DNA from: a virus
Direction: 5' to 3' (one strand)
Length of the DNA stretch: 64,000 nucleotides
IMG/VR virus record: IMGVR_UViG_3300031788_000005
Location: 1-64,000 of that record
Shown here: piece by piece, positions 46,678 through 55,566 of the stretch
Numbering within the stretch: position 1 is the first letter of the stretch
Layout of the letters: each line of letters opens with the position of its first letter
Position numbers and translations under genes: made by a program
Notes under the pieces: model-generated
Told to the model about the DNA's origin: nothing
The model's database searches: none
The model's input: the letters and a program-made list of their open reading frames with translations, nothing else

Positions 46678-46717
46678 ATTTATATATTATTTTGTATTTC
46701 TTATTTTGTCAAGGTTT

Positions 46718-46786
46718 TTATGTCATTGGATTCATTTTCTTAATAACATCCATAGTGGGATTTTCTTGGGCTTTGGCGGCGGATTT
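46718..46786 (-). pseudogene. in-frame continuation after TGA of 46787-47059
   Basis: After the TGA the same frame codes 22 residues (AKAQENPTMDVIKKMNPMT) to TAA. The segment has strong coding character and no start codon of its own. Readthrough or a nonsense-split gene. Confidence 0.5.
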
Positions 46787-47059
46787 TCACTGTTTTATCA
46801 TTTTATCGGAAGGAGTAGTTATTATTTCTACTTTTGATAATTCCTCTTGTAATTTACCTTGCATTGCTGCGATAGGCCCATTGATAATAGCTGTAAGTTC
46901 TTTATCACTCAGGGGTTCACCAGATTGGGTATGATGGGCAAAAATACCGAACTTGTTTTTGGGTACAGGAAAGGTAACATTTTTATCCCAATTAATTTCG
47001 TCCCAATTATCTTGGACAGTTTTAAAACTTTCTTGGCGTCTTTTAGAACCTTTTGACAT
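46787..47059 (-). CDS. hypothetical protein (90 aa)
   Basis: A basic N-terminus, a Trp/Asn segment, FAHHTQSGEPLSDKEL, and a helical Gly/Ala end. It continues in frame past a TGA (see 46718-46786), which would give 113 residues. Overlaps the previous gene by 17 nt. Confidence 0.65.
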   Translation of the reverse strand: MSKGSKRRQESFKTVQDNWDEINWDKNVTFPVPKNKFGIFAHHTQSGEPLSDKELTAIINGPIAAMQGKLQEELSKVEIITTPSDKMIKQ

Positions 47060-47345
47060 AATTTAGTGGGGTTTGGGTTCGGGTATTTCTCAATGCCGCG
47101 TATTCTGCTATTTTACGAGCCTTGAATTCCTCGGATTTTTTGATTTTTTTATCTGTTTCTTCTTTTATATCAAGAATGATTGCCTTATCAACGTTAAGTT
47201 CGAATTCTAAAACATCAGGACATCCATATTCATCATCAGGGACTTCGGTATAACCAAAACTTCCACCATAGACCCCCCTTACATGTTCGGTCATATTATC
47301 TGGCTTAATAAATGCCCATAAACGATTCAAAAGACTAGATTTCAT
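47043..47345 (-). CDS. hypothetical protein (100 aa)
   Basis: Alpha/beta with an acidic middle and a basic helical end. ATGA-coupled to 47342-47965. Unknown. Confidence 0.65.
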   Translation of the reverse strand: MKSSLLNRLWAFIKPDNMTEHVRGVYGGSFGYTEVPDDEYGCPDVLEFELNVDKAIILDIKEETDKKIKKSEEFKARKIAEYAALRNTRTQTPLNYVKRF

Positions 47346-47965
47346 AATGCGCTCCTATAAGTGGCGTAAGGATTTAACCAATAGGGGTTTATTTTTTTAA
47401 AACCTTCTTTAATAATATCCCAACATTCACCCACACTAACTGAATTATGTCGGTCAAACTCATTATCTGGTTGTTTGTCATATGGACACGCTATGTATAC
47501 TTCCTTATTAGTAACCTCAACCTTAGTCATTAACGTCATTACTAATCCTTCGGACAATGATTCGTGATAGGCTCCAGCCTCAAAAAAGTATTCATTCCAA
47601 ATTCTGTTTTCTGACTGTAGAACCATAAAGCAGCGCGAATTGTCTTTTTTAACTAAAACAGTGTTCCTACCAACTGTATGTTGCGGGTTATACAAATCCA
47701 TATCGCCCTTATCTGTGAAGAATGGAGCATATATTTTATTAACTAATTTGCCATTTCCGGCGATGACCCTACTTCTGAAAGAAAATCGATGGTTGTGAAT
47801 TTGGGTATTGACCTTCTGACATTGGAGACGCTGTTCCGGCCATACATTCAATCGTGTGTTAGGTTCAAAATCCAATTGAACGAAACCATTTCCATGATAG
47901 CGAGGAAGGATGTTTTCCTTTATGCAATTCAAATATAACTTATCAAATTCTAGAGTAATTTTCAT
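47342..47965 (-). CDS. cupin-like protein (207 aa)
   Basis: QIHNHRFSFRSRVIAGNG with a later FFEAGAYHESLSEG have the H-x-H...E pattern of a double-stranded beta-helix metal site. Similar phage and bacterial proteins are uncharacterised. 3 bp after the previous gene. Confidence 0.6.
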   Translation of the reverse strand: MKITLEFDKLYLNCIKENILPRYHGNGFVQLDFEPNTRLNVWPEQRLQCQKVNTQIHNHRFSFRSRVIAGNGKLVNKIYAPFFTDKGDMDLYNPQHTVGRNTVLVKKDNSRCFMVLQSENRIWNEYFFEAGAYHESLSEGLVMTLMTKVEVTNKEVYIACPYDKQPDNEFDRHNSVSVGECWDIIKEGFKKINPYWLNPYATYRSAL

Positions 47966-47968
47966 AGT

Positions 47969-48187
47969 TTATTTAAGTAATTCCGAAATAGTACTAGCGC
48001 ATTTCCAGCCATTAAGACACCAATTTCCTTGTTTATTTTCCCAAAATACACGCCTAAAACATTCAAAAGTAGTATCATAAAAAATCATCCTGCCTTCACC
48101 AATATCAGCTACAAATTCGCATGTTGATACAAGGTCTCCAGCCCAAATATCTTTAGTGACATCTCCTAGTTGAAATTTGGTTTGCAT
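47969..48187 (-). CDS. hypothetical protein (72 aa)
   Basis: Beta-rich with several Trp and Cys. Overlaps the previous gene by 22 nt in another frame. Unknown. Confidence 0.6.
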   Translation of the reverse strand: MQTKFQLGDVTKDIWAGDLVSTCEFVADIGEGRMIFYDTTFECFRRVFWENKQGNWCLNGWKCASTISELLK

Positions 48188-48369
48188 GTTTTACTTTTAA
48201 AGCCTATTCTTTCGGCCATTTCCACTGGATTTGCCCACCCAAAATCAACGCGAAATTTCTTACCTCGACTGATAAGATACTCTATAGCATTAACATATTC
48301 AGTTAGTTCTTCTTCTGTGAATATATAGGTCGCGGGATGATGGATTGCATATGCTGGTTTTTTAATCAT
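48166..48369 (-). CDS. hypothetical protein (67 aa)
   Basis: Contains HHPATYIFTEEELTEYVNAI, an alpha/beta pattern, and a Lys-rich end. 1 bp after the previous stop. Unknown. Confidence 0.65.
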   Translation of the reverse strand: MIKKPAYAIHHPATYIFTEEELTEYVNAIEYLISRGKKFRVDFGWANPVEMAERIGFKSKTCKPNFN

Positions 48370-48370
48370 A

Positions 48371-48757
48371 TTAAAGTCCCTTGGGCAACGGACGTTTTGG
48401 AGCCTTCATACTAGATAGGAGGTCTTTTAAAAATCTCACAAACTGTCTATGATTGGTTATTGGCCTTCCATAGGTTGTACCACTCAAAAATTTATCATCT
48501 ACAAAGATATTAACCCTATGAGTATTAGCAAAAGGATTTGTATTCTTGTTGCCATTTTTCGCAAAAGAATTAATTCGGCGGCGGACTTGCAAAGCCGTCA
48601 AACCCTTTGGCACAATATAGGGACTATGAAACTGATGAAGATTTTCCATGTCGCGCTTTGTCTTAAAATATTCCTTTCGGAGATAAGTAAGCAAAACTGG
48701 ATTTTCTTTTAGCCAATTTTGGGTAGATGCTTCTAAATTTTCTAATGTTAGTTTCAT
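48371..48757 (-). CDS. basic hypothetical protein (128 aa)
   Basis: Lys/Arg/Asn-rich with VRRRINSFAKNGN. ATGA-coupled to the phosphoesterase gene. Nucleic-acid binding is possible by composition. Confidence 0.65.
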   Translation of the reverse strand: MKLTLENLEASTQNWLKENPVLLTYLRKEYFKTKRDMENLHQFHSPYIVPKGLTALQVRRRINSFAKNGNKNTNPFANTHRVNIFVDDKFLSGTTYGRPITNHRQFVRFLKDLLSSMKAPKRPLPKGL

Positions 48758-49524
48758 AGGTCTGAGAATTTTTTAATTGTTAGTTTGTTATCTTTAATTA
48801 ATAAATATTGGTTAAGATGGCAGTCGATATCTATATTTTGCCAAATATTTTCATCAAACGAACCCTCGGTACTGTGGGGTAAAATATTAGTATGGGAACT
48901 ATGCCCAACTACCTGCGGAAGTCCTTCAATCGGTTCAAATTCCGTATCAAAATCCAACCAGTCCAATCCACCCACTGATTGACTACCTCCTCTACCATAT
49001 CCAGCGCGGTACATCCAATGTCTTCCATTAGCAGAAAGAGATATTTCGGCCTGTTCTACCTGTTCATCCAACCATTTAGAAAGACTTATTTTATCTAATT
49101 TTTGGTTTGGAGGAAGGAATGAGGGGTGAAGACCCGCGTGGGATAATAGCCGGTCGTCCAAAAACAAATACCACAAAAACTTTTCCCTGATTGCTGGCAT
49201 AAAAGACCCAAATTCTTTGGTAATTAACTTGTCCTTCCACCTATAATAACCACTACATTGAGTGTGCTGAGTATAACCCCACAAGTAACTTATATCGTGA
49301 TTGCCGATTGTGGTAAAGAAGTTTGGCTCAAACAAATACTTTTTGAGAAATTTACACGTTTTGATGGCGTCTTCTTCGCTATTATGACTAAAACTATCGA
49401 AAAAATCGCCGAGACAAACTACTTTATCGTAATTTTCACGCTTGAGAATTGTCTCTAGTTTATTAATCTCCTGATGCGGGTCGCTCAGGACAAGAATCGT
49501 CTGGTTTTTACTTGAAAGTTCCAT
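48754..49524 (-). CDS. calcineurin-like metallophosphoesterase 1 (256 aa)
   Basis: ILVLSDPHQE (D-x-H, residues about 12-21), CLGDFFDSF (GDxxD, about 38), GNHDIS (GNHD, about 71) and later His residues (GHSSHTN) form the dinuclear metal site. Family members act on nucleotides, phosphoproteins or RNA ends. Promoter TTGACT, 17 bp, TAAGAT, 6 nt to ATG. Confidence 0.85.
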   Translation of the reverse strand: MELSSKNQTILVLSDPHQEINKLETILKRENYDKVVCLGDFFDSFSHNSEEDAIKTCKFLKKYLFEPNFFTTIGNHDISYLWGYTQHTQCSGYYRWKDKLITKEFGSFMPAIREKFLWYLFLDDRLLSHAGLHPSFLPPNQKLDKISLSKWLDEQVEQAEISLSANGRHWMYRAGYGRGGSQSVGGLDWLDFDTEFEPIEGLPQVVGHSSHTNILPHSTEGSFDENIWQNIDIDCHLNQYLLIKDNKLTIKKFSDL

Positions 49525-49562
49525 CTTTTAATCTTAACAAAGTGTTAGAAAAAAGTCAAGCC

Positions 49563-49982
49563 TTAATAATCACCAAATTTAACGTCCGGTTGCGCGGCAA
49601 AACTTTCGGCTATTTCTTTTTCAAAAATCTTCTCGGCGGTTCTGCAAAGTTCACCTTGTTGTTTCATTCTTTTCCAATTTATGGAGTATTCGCTTTTTAG
49701 CAGCGATTCCTTCATATACCTCTTGAGCCAAATAATCTTTTCGTAGACCTTTTTTTCTTCTTCATTTAGATATTGGGGTATATAAGTTTTTGCCGTGTCA
49801 AAGTCAAAATGGTCAGCGCGGCATTCGTCGCAACTATGTCCATTACAAGAAGAACCATGGCACTTTTTGTCAGTACATCCAATAGTAAATACATCACAGA
49901 GGTCACAAAATCGAATAGGGTATTTGCCCTTCCACTTCTTACCACAGTCAAATATATCGTCTAGTAATTCTTCTTCGTTCAT
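49563..49982 (-). CDS. Cys-rich hypothetical protein (139 aa)
   Basis: Cys at about 26, 29, 36, 41, 46, 51 and 54 form a cluster (CDLCDVFTIGC, CHGSSCNGHSCDEC) suitable for two metal ions, followed by a long helical part. 2 bp after the previous stop. Unknown. Confidence 0.65.
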   Translation of the reverse strand: MNEEELLDDIFDCGKKWKGKYPIRFCDLCDVFTIGCTDKKCHGSSCNGHSCDECRADHFDFDTAKTYIPQYLNEEEKKVYEKIIWLKRYMKESLLKSEYSINWKRMKQQGELCRTAEKIFEKEIAESFAAQPDVKFGDY

Positions 49983-49984
49983 AA

Positions 49985-50176
49985 TTAAGTTTTAGGTACC
50001 AATGCCAACTCTGTATTTTCGGGGAAAACATACCCACATCTTAGCAAATAGTCTTCCATTATTTCTATCATTTCTTGAAGGTTTTTCTCGTCTTCCACGA
50101 GGATTTCTACATCATAAGGGATTTTATCATCGAATTCCGATGGTTCGCTGCGATAACATAGTGCGTGTTTAATCAT
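49985..50176 (-). CDS. hypothetical protein (63 aa)
   Basis: ATGA-coupled to 50173-50433. Acidic helical middle and beta end. Unknown. Confidence 0.65.
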   Translation of the reverse strand: MIKHALCYRSEPSEFDDKIPYDVEILVEDEKNLQEMIEIMEDYLLRCGYVFPENTELALVPKT

Positions 50177-50433
50177 ATTATTATTGTAGGTGTTAACTTG
50201 ATAATTGGCATAAAAATCACCCAAGGAACGGCATCATACGGTAAATATCGCCCCTGAAGAGTGGCTTCCCAATGTTCTTCTTCAATTTCTTTCATGCGAG
50301 TGAGAATATTATCAAATTCTACATCCTCATTCCACCATTGTAATGTCCCAGATGGTAGGGGTGTTGCTTCCAAAGGGATATTTTTTGGAATTTTATTATT
50401 GCGACAAATACGATATGTCAGTCGATATTTCAT
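50173..50433 (-). CDS. hypothetical protein (86 aa)
   Basis: Start 50433 overlaps the stop of the membrane gene upstream as ATGA. Contains a helix (EDVEFDNILTRMKEIEEEHW) and a hydrophobic end. Unknown. Confidence 0.65.
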   Translation of the reverse strand: MKYRLTYRICRNNKIPKNIPLEATPLPSGTLQWWNEDVEFDNILTRMKEIEEEHWEATLQGRYLPYDAVPWVIFMPIIKLTPTIII

Positions 50434-50579
50434 ACAAATGCCGAAGCGATTAATAAAACTAGTCCTAGCAAACACGAGTAGGGAAATAGAAATCGGTTTT
50501 CTGAAATATTCATCAGTCCATCCTCTAATTGGAGATACTGTCGTTTCAGGTCTTGTAGGTCTTTAATCAGTTGGTTCAT
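50430..50579 (-). CDS. coiled-coil membrane peptide (49 aa)
   Basis: A Leu/Asp/Gln-rich helical N-terminus followed by a C-terminal transmembrane helix (CLLGLVLLIASAF). Tail-anchored topology. 6 bp after the previous stop. Unknown; resembles small spanin-like or anchor proteins only in layout. Confidence 0.5.
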   Translation of the reverse strand: MNQLIKDLQDLKRQYLQLEDGLMNISENRFLFPYSCLLGLVLLIASAFV

Positions 50580-50585
50580 AAATTA

Positions 50586-51233
50586 TTAAGGTTCAAATTC
50601 TTTCTTTAAAATTTCATAGTCGCGCTTTCTTTCGGCTTTGGCATAATCATCTTTAGAAAGTCCCACTCCACCATCTTGAAGTCTTTCGCCATGATGGTCT
50701 ATAGGTTTCCAATTTTTCTTTTCCATTATCGCCGCGACTTGCTCAAAGCTAATAGGATAAAAGTTATGGCAGTCAACCCCCACATCAATCGCTCTAGCGT
50801 TGGGGTCGTCTGGCAAACTGCCGTGGCTATGAGCATAAAGATTATAGCTTCCATAATGACTGCGATTCCATACGCGAAAAGCGTAATGCGACAAAACGAT
50901 AAATTGACCGTTAATAGTAACTTCCGCGTAATCTCCTAAATAATTCACCTTATTAAGAACAACATGTTTGGCAAAATTTCTCAATGACTTGTCGTGATTA
51001 CCAAAAATAATATTAATGGTTCCATTAAGCCTAGATAAAAATCTAGCCACTTCTGATTCACCACCAAAGACAAAATCTCCTAAAAAAAATCCAACATCGT
51101 TAGGTGATACACGGCTATTCCAATTTGTGATAATAGTCTCATTCATTTCTTCGACATTCTTAAATGGACGCTTAGAATAGGTCAAAATATTAACATGGTT
51201 AAAATGAAAATCTGAACTAAAAAAATACTTCAT
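50586..51233 (-). CDS. calcineurin-like metallophosphoesterase 2 (215 aa)
   Basis: SSDFHFNH (D-x-H), LGDFVFGG (GD), FGNHDKS (GNHD), LSHYAF and YAHSHG give the metal-site motifs. Different subfamily from the 48754 gene. The start at 51233, not an ATG 10 codons upstream, lies 6 nt after TTGACT, 17 bp, TATTAT. Nucleic-acid-end or nucleotide hydrolysis is likely. Confidence 0.85.
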   Translation of the reverse strand: MKYFFSSDFHFNHVNILTYSKRPFKNVEEMNETIITNWNSRVSPNDVGFFLGDFVFGGESEVARFLSRLNGTINIIFGNHDKSLRNFAKHVVLNKVNYLGDYAEVTINGQFIVLSHYAFRVWNRSHYGSYNLYAHSHGSLPDDPNARAIDVGVDCHNFYPISFEQVAAIMEKKNWKPIDHHGERLQDGGVGLSKDDYAKAERKRDYEILKKEFEP

Positions 51234-51264
51234 ATTAAAATAATAATATACTTTTATTAACAAG

Positions 51265-51480
51265 TCAAGGATTTATTTTTACTTTATCTCCGTTTTTTAA
51301 TTCACTAATTTTGCAATAACGCTTATAAGGATTTACCCCGTGTTCCTCTTCACCCACGTCGGCGCGGTGCTCCCAATCATGCGGGCAATGGAATATAAAC
51401 TGCAACGTATTCCTGATATTAACAAAGAACGGGTTAGTTTCTTTGGCTGAATAAATCCATTTTATGAGTTTATTTTTCAT
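51265..51480 (-). CDS. hypothetical protein (71 aa)
   Basis: CPHDWEHR and a later C-K-I-S-E may form a small zinc site. ATGA-coupled to the gene upstream. Unknown. Confidence 0.65.
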   Translation of the reverse strand: MKNKLIKWIYSAKETNPFFVNIRNTLQFIFHCPHDWEHRADVGEEEHGVNPYKRYCKISELKNGDKVKINP

Positions 51481-51842
51481 GCTGAAGTCATTACTAAGCC
51501 CATATTTTTAGCACTAGAGATTTCTATTGGAGTAAAAAATGCTCTATCTCGGTCAAACAAAACTTCTCTTCCCCAATATACCTTATCAGCTAGATATGTT
51601 TTAGAATATCTCAATTTTTTCCTTCTTGGCATAGCTTCCATGTAGTTTTTACGCTTAACAAACTTAATTCTACAACCCATTAACGAAGGAGTAAAGTTAT
51701 TAGTATATCTAATATAAGCTTGAGGTATTTTATTAATATCATCTGAGAATTCGTGGCTCATAGAGACGGATTCAGGACTTTTCCCATTTTTATCGTAATA
51801 TTTGTTAATTGTCCAATTTAATCTTCGCAGTAAATCTGACAT
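51477..51842 (-). CDS. basic hypothetical protein (121 aa)
   Basis: Lys/Arg-rich with RRKKLRYSKTYLADKV. Promoter TTGACA, 17 bp, TAATAT, 7 nt to ATG. Unknown. Confidence 0.65.
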   Translation of the reverse strand: MSDLLRRLNWTINKYYDKNGKSPESVSMSHEFSDDINKIPQAYIRYTNNFTPSLMGCRIKFVKRKNYMEAMPRRKKLRYSKTYLADKVYWGREVLFDRDRAFFTPIEISSAKNMGLVMTSA

Positions 51843-51932
51843 ATAACCAATATTATCTCACATTTCAAAATTTGTCAACTATTTTCTTTTTTTCTTACAA
51901 TAATTCTATATAATAAATTGATTAAAAAATTT

Positions 51933-52694
51933 ATGCAATATATGAACCCAAATACCACCCCTAACCTCTTTGAACGGGATAAACAGAAACTCGAAATTAT
52001 TACAATCTCGGTGGGATTTGATGATATTTTAGATGTTACAATTAGTGAGAATCATACTCAGTGTGACCATCTAATTATTGTTACAACACACGAAGATAAA
52101 GCCACCCAATCAGTTTGTAGGAAACATGGAGTAACTTGCGTACCAACTGATGTAATTAATCCTTCACCAAATGAGTTTAGGAAAGGAGCCGGAATAAATA
52201 GAGGATTTGACTTTTTGAGATATTACGGATGGAGACTTTACTTGGACGCAGATATCTTTCTTCATAATAATTTTAATAGAATATTATTTAATCATACTTA
52301 TTTGGATGAATCTGTCCTTTATGGATGCGACCGTATTAACGTTTCTGGGTTAAAAGAATTCGAAGATATTAAAAAACGCCTAGACAATAATCCTCAACAT
52401 GCGTATGGTTATTTAATTAATCCAAGTCATGGTGGAACTTTTGGAAGTCGTTATGTTGATGGTTACGATTTATTTTGTCCTATTGGGGCATTTCAACTTT
52501 GGCACGCGAGTCAGCAGAAGCCATATCCATCTTCAAAAAATGAAGCAAGTCATGATGATGTAAGTTGGGCTAAACTTTGGCCCAGAAGCAAAAGGCAATT
52601 ATTGCCTAGCACATTTGTTTATCACCTCGTACCAGAAGGAGAAGTGGTTTTTGGAGCAAATTGGAAGGGTAGGACACAACCCCGAATAAAATAA
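51933..52694 (+). CDS. GT-A glycosyltransferase (253 aa)
   Basis: Plus-strand gene. WRLYLDADIFLHNN carries the D-x-D metal motif (residues about 101-114) of a GT-A fold; FCPIGAFQLWH and SHDDVSW further on suit the acceptor side. No transmembrane segment. A TATAAT at 51909-51914 lies upstream, with ATG choices at 51933 and 51942. The substrate sugar is unknown. Confidence 0.75.
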   Translation: MQYMNPNTTPNLFERDKQKLEIITISVGFDDILDVTISENHTQCDHLIIVTTHEDKATQSVCRKHGVTCVPTDVINPSPNEFRKGAGINRGFDFLRYYGWRLYLDADIFLHNNFNRILFNHTYLDESVLYGCDRINVSGLKEFEDIKKRLDNNPQHAYGYLINPSHGGTFGSRYVDGYDLFCPIGAFQLWHASQQKPYPSSKNEASHDDVSWAKLWPRSKRQLLPSTFVYHLVPEGEVVFGANWKGRTQPRIK

Positions 52695-52699
52695 TTTTG

Positions 52700-52906
52700 T
52701 TATATTTTCCTTAAAAGTTCCGCTGCTGCTCTACGGCTTATATCAAAATTTGCCGCTACTTCGCTGGCAGAAGCTCGATTAATAAATTCTGTTTTAGATA
52801 TCAATTCGCTATTAAATTGCTTCTCATTAGACCAACCTTTTGGATTAATAATACGTAGACCGAGTTTTTCGGCCCAATCTTTGCCAGTTTTTTTTGTACG
52901 ACTCAT
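52700..52906 (-). CDS. HTH-like small protein (68 aa)
   Basis: SEVAANFDISRRAAAELLRK is a helix-turn-helix at the C-terminus; KTGKDWAEKLGL at the N-terminus. Possibly a DNA-binding regulator. Convergent with the plus-strand glycosyltransferase gene. Confidence 0.6.
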   Translation of the reverse strand: MSRTKKTGKDWAEKLGLRIINPKGWSNEKQFNSELISKTEFINRASASEVAANFDISRRAAAELLRKI

Positions 52907-52922
52907 AAAAAAGGGGTTAGAA

Positions 52923-53099
52923 TTAATCTTCTTCTCTGATATATTCTGCAAGTTTTTTAGCCGCTTCGACATATGCCACGCGAAGTTTGTGAAATTCAGG
53001 GTCTTTTATCTCTTCAAACCTAGAATAATGCCTAAAAGCATAATCAAAGCCTTCATTATCAACACATTCTTGAATAAATTTTAAGTTTTTTGCATTCAT
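52923..53099 (-). CDS. helical hypothetical protein (58 aa)
   Basis: Start 53099 follows TTGACA, 17 bp, TATATT by 7 nt. All-helical, Lys/Glu-rich. Unknown. Confidence 0.6.
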   Translation of the reverse strand: MNAKNLKFIQECVDNEGFDYAFRHYSRFEEIKDPEFHKLRVAYVEAAKKLAEYIREED

Positions 53100-53103
53100 A
53101 TTA

Positions 53104-53367
53104 TTGAATATAGAGAATTTTTCGGGGTTTGTCAAGAATTATTTAAATTTTAAACAATGGGCCATTTCCCATGGATATAAAGAAGGTTTAAGTATAGAAA
53201 GAATCAACCCAGATGGAAATTATTGTCCAGAAAATTGCGAATGGATAACTAAATCTGAAAATTCAAGTAGAGTTACGTCAGGTAGAGACGCAAAAATCCA
53301 TTTTTTAACTGAAGAAAATATTCAATTAAAAAATAGGATAAAAGAATTAGAATTATTACTTAGGTAA
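53104..53367 (+). pseudogene. truncated HNH/AP2-type homing nuclease fragment
   Basis: Plus strand. LSIERINPDGNYCPENCEWI matches the central block of HNH nucleases with AP2-type ends (I-D-R-x2-N-x-G-x-Y-x-P-x-N-C-R-W). The catalytic N-terminal part is missing and the first residues run into the promoter of the minus gene. A leftover of a homing element. Confidence 0.6.
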
Positions 53368-53991
53368 AAAATAAAACCAATCGACGTGAGCCGCGTTTTT
53401 TACCGCATATGAGGCGGGAATAGGTCTAGGCTCCTGATGAAAAAACAGGGGAACTAACCCCACGTCTTCTAATTTTTTATTTCCGCGCTTGCTATTGATA
53501 TCTTTATTCACGAGCATTAAATTTTCAAAATTACTTTTGCCTCCATGGGAGCGGGCAATTTTGTGTTCTATGTTAAGTTTGGAATACGGCAGACGAACCC
53601 CGCTATAACCACAGATTCCTTTTTGTTTTTCAAAAAGCACTGTTTTCGTAGGGCGAAATTTCCGAAGAGGCATTTTTGAATAGGACGTAACAATAATCGA
53701 GGGCGACCTTATTTGTATTTTCGCGCCGTGAATAACTTGGTCTATTCCGTTACGGATAGGTACTTCTAACCATTCTTCAAAAGAACAAGCTTTAAAACCA
53801 ATAACATTATCAAAATCCCAAGACCCATCTTCTTTTTTGCCATATTCAATATTAATGGCTTTGGCAGCAGGACGTTCTCCATCCGAAGAACTATTCATTG
53901 CAACCACGGCTTGGCGCGGACTAGTTTGGCCAATAATTTGATACAACGCGTTCAAGACCAGTGTGCTGGATTTATTTAAAAAATCACTCAT
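53356..53991 (-). CDS. HNH endonuclease, McrA-like (211 aa)
   Basis: The C-terminal half has CGYSGVRLPYSKLNIEHKIARSHGG then FENLMLVNKDINSKRGNK, the HNH core. The N-terminal half is not recognised. Promoter TTGACA, 17 bp, TATTAT, 9 nt to ATG. Host DNA or invader DNA could be the target; it may also be a homing nuclease. Confidence 0.75.
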   Translation of the reverse strand: MSDFLNKSSTLVLNALYQIIGQTSPRQAVVAMNSSSDGERPAAKAINIEYGKKEDGSWDFDNVIGFKACSFEEWLEVPIRNGIDQVIHGAKIQIRSPSIIVTSYSKMPLRKFRPTKTVLFEKQKGICGYSGVRLPYSKLNIEHKIARSHGGKSNFENLMLVNKDINSKRGNKKLEDVGLVPLFFHQEPRPIPASYAVKNAAHVDWFYFLPK

Positions 53992-54050
53992 ATTCTTTTA
54001 ATAATAAATTATTTTTACCCATTTGTCAATACCAAGGTGTAATTATTTTC

Positions 54051-54860
54051 ATGAATATTCACGCTCACCCAACGAAGAAAATTGGCGTTTTGCCTCGTCC
54101 AGCACACGTTAAAACCTGTAAATTAGCCAATTATTTAAATATTGGGATGATTCCAACTCCCCCCGCATCTTATGATTGGGGTACGACCGCTCCAAATTCT
54201 CTTCAAATGTTCATGAATGATTCCATAGGTGACTGCGCGGTAGCAGCTTATCTTCATCACAAAGAAACAGTTTTGCAAACTGCTGGTTTGGGAGTTTCAT
54301 TTCTTGACCCTGTTGCTTTGGAAGTTTATGAATGGGCAACAGCCGATGAAAATGGCGGACAAGGATATAATCCAAAAGCAGGTTCTGGCGATAATAATCC
54401 AACCGATACTGGTTTAGTACTAGTGAGTTTTTTGGAAGATTTAAGGACTCGTGGATTGATTTATGCTCATGCCGAAGTTAATTTAAATAATGCCAAAGAA
54501 GTTGCAGCCGCGCAATATTTATTTGGTGGACTTTATGTGGGAGTTGCACTTCCTGTTTTTGTTCAAAATCTTCAGAATCTTTGGTATATTCCAACCACCG
54601 CTCAAAACTTAGGAGACCCAACAAAAGGAAGTTGGGGCGGGCATTGCATTTATACTCGTGGAATTACGCCAACGACTGGAAATACTATTTTAACGAGTTG
54701 GGGAGAAACTATTCAAGCAACTCCACAATGGATGCAAACTTATCAGGATGAGGCTCATATTATTGTTCATAAGCATTCAGCCGCAGCTTTTGATAAATTA
54801 GCTAGTGCTAATTTTGGAATTAATGACCTTATTGCCGACCTAAATGAAATAAAAAAATAA
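54051..54860 (+). CDS. papain-like fold protein (269 aa)
   Basis: Plus strand. NDSIGDCAVAAYLHHKE (Cys at about 63) is the Q/D-x-G-x-C-type start of a cysteine-peptidase-like helix; WGGHCIYTRGI holds the His and LTSWGETIQA the third part. No signal peptide. Related phage proteins are annotated as C1-like but untested. TTTACC, 18 bp, TGTAAT lies 7 nt before the ATG. Confidence 0.6.
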   Translation: MNIHAHPTKKIGVLPRPAHVKTCKLANYLNIGMIPTPPASYDWGTTAPNSLQMFMNDSIGDCAVAAYLHHKETVLQTAGLGVSFLDPVALEVYEWATADENGGQGYNPKAGSGDNNPTDTGLVLVSFLEDLRTRGLIYAHAEVNLNNAKEVAAAQYLFGGLYVGVALPVFVQNLQNLWYIPTTAQNLGDPTKGSWGGHCIYTRGITPTTGNTILTSWGETIQATPQWMQTYQDEAHIIVHKHSAAAFDKLASANFGINDLIADLNEIKK

Positions 54861-54965
54861 TTAGATATTTCTACTTAAATTTTATTATTTATTAAATTGG
54901 TAATAGAGTATATTCCAGTCATATACTATATTACACTGTTTTACGTTTTTTAGCCGATATTTTGT

Positions 54966-55178
54966 GTTAATCTGACATTTTTCTCACTAACTGGATGTGG
55001 CGATGTGTTAATAATCGCTGCCCAAACCCGCTCTCAATGGAAAACATTATCCTCAAGCTGTTTTGGTTGCATCTACCTTTTGGTACAAACGAGTTTTTAA
55101 GACTCTCCCATGGCTGTTTTGATGTATCGAACTTCCTCTAATATAGGACTTTACCCATATCAGCGTCAGAATATTAAC
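54966..55178 (-). ncRNA. structured RNA F with own promoter
   Basis: A promoter (TTGACA 55217-55212, 17 bp, TAAATT 55194-55189) predicts a start at about 55182. GTTAATATTCTGAC at 55178-55165 pairs with GTCAGATTAAC at 54976-54966 apart from a 3-nt bulge. No good reading frame in 54861-55213. About 213 nt, class unknown. Confidence 0.5.
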
Positions 55179-55213
55179 GTAATAATTCAATTTACACCAT
55201 CCATCAAAATTTG

Positions 55214-55564
55214 TCAATTATTATCTTCAATATTATCTCCCCACCAAAAAACATCCGATTTGCTACCAAAGAAATTAGCTCCACCAAGTTCTATACTTAA
55301 TTGCAAATTAGTATTATAGGTAAAATTAAAATAAGGAGGCATTTCATCTACTTGTAATGTTACAAAAATACACTTCTTGGGGAGTTTATATGATGCAGAA
55401 TTAATCGTTATTGGCGTTTGAATCATGCCGTGATTTAATGCTACGCGGCAGGTCTCGCGGAGACCATCCAAATATCCCTGCTCATAAGTATGTTTCGGGT
55501 CAACGGTTGTTTTGCTACATCCCGCAAATAGCAGGACGGCAATTAGTAGTATTATATTTTTCAT
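55214..55564 (-). CDS. lipoprotein (116 aa)
   Basis: A signal peptide with lipobox LFAGCSK (Cys about residue 16) and a short N-terminal basic part; the rest is a Gly/Asn-rich beta-type domain. Anchored in a membrane, probably the inner leaflet of the outer membrane or the inner membrane. Phage lipoproteins often block superinfection or serve lysis; inferred. 2 bp after the previous stop. Confidence 0.7.
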   Translation of the reverse strand: MKNIILLIAVLLFAGCSKTTVDPKHTYEQGYLDGLRETCRVALNHGMIQTPITINSASYKLPKKCIFVTLQVDEMPPYFNFTYNTNLQLSIELGGANFFGSKSDVFWWGDNIEDNN

Positions 55565-55566
55565 AT

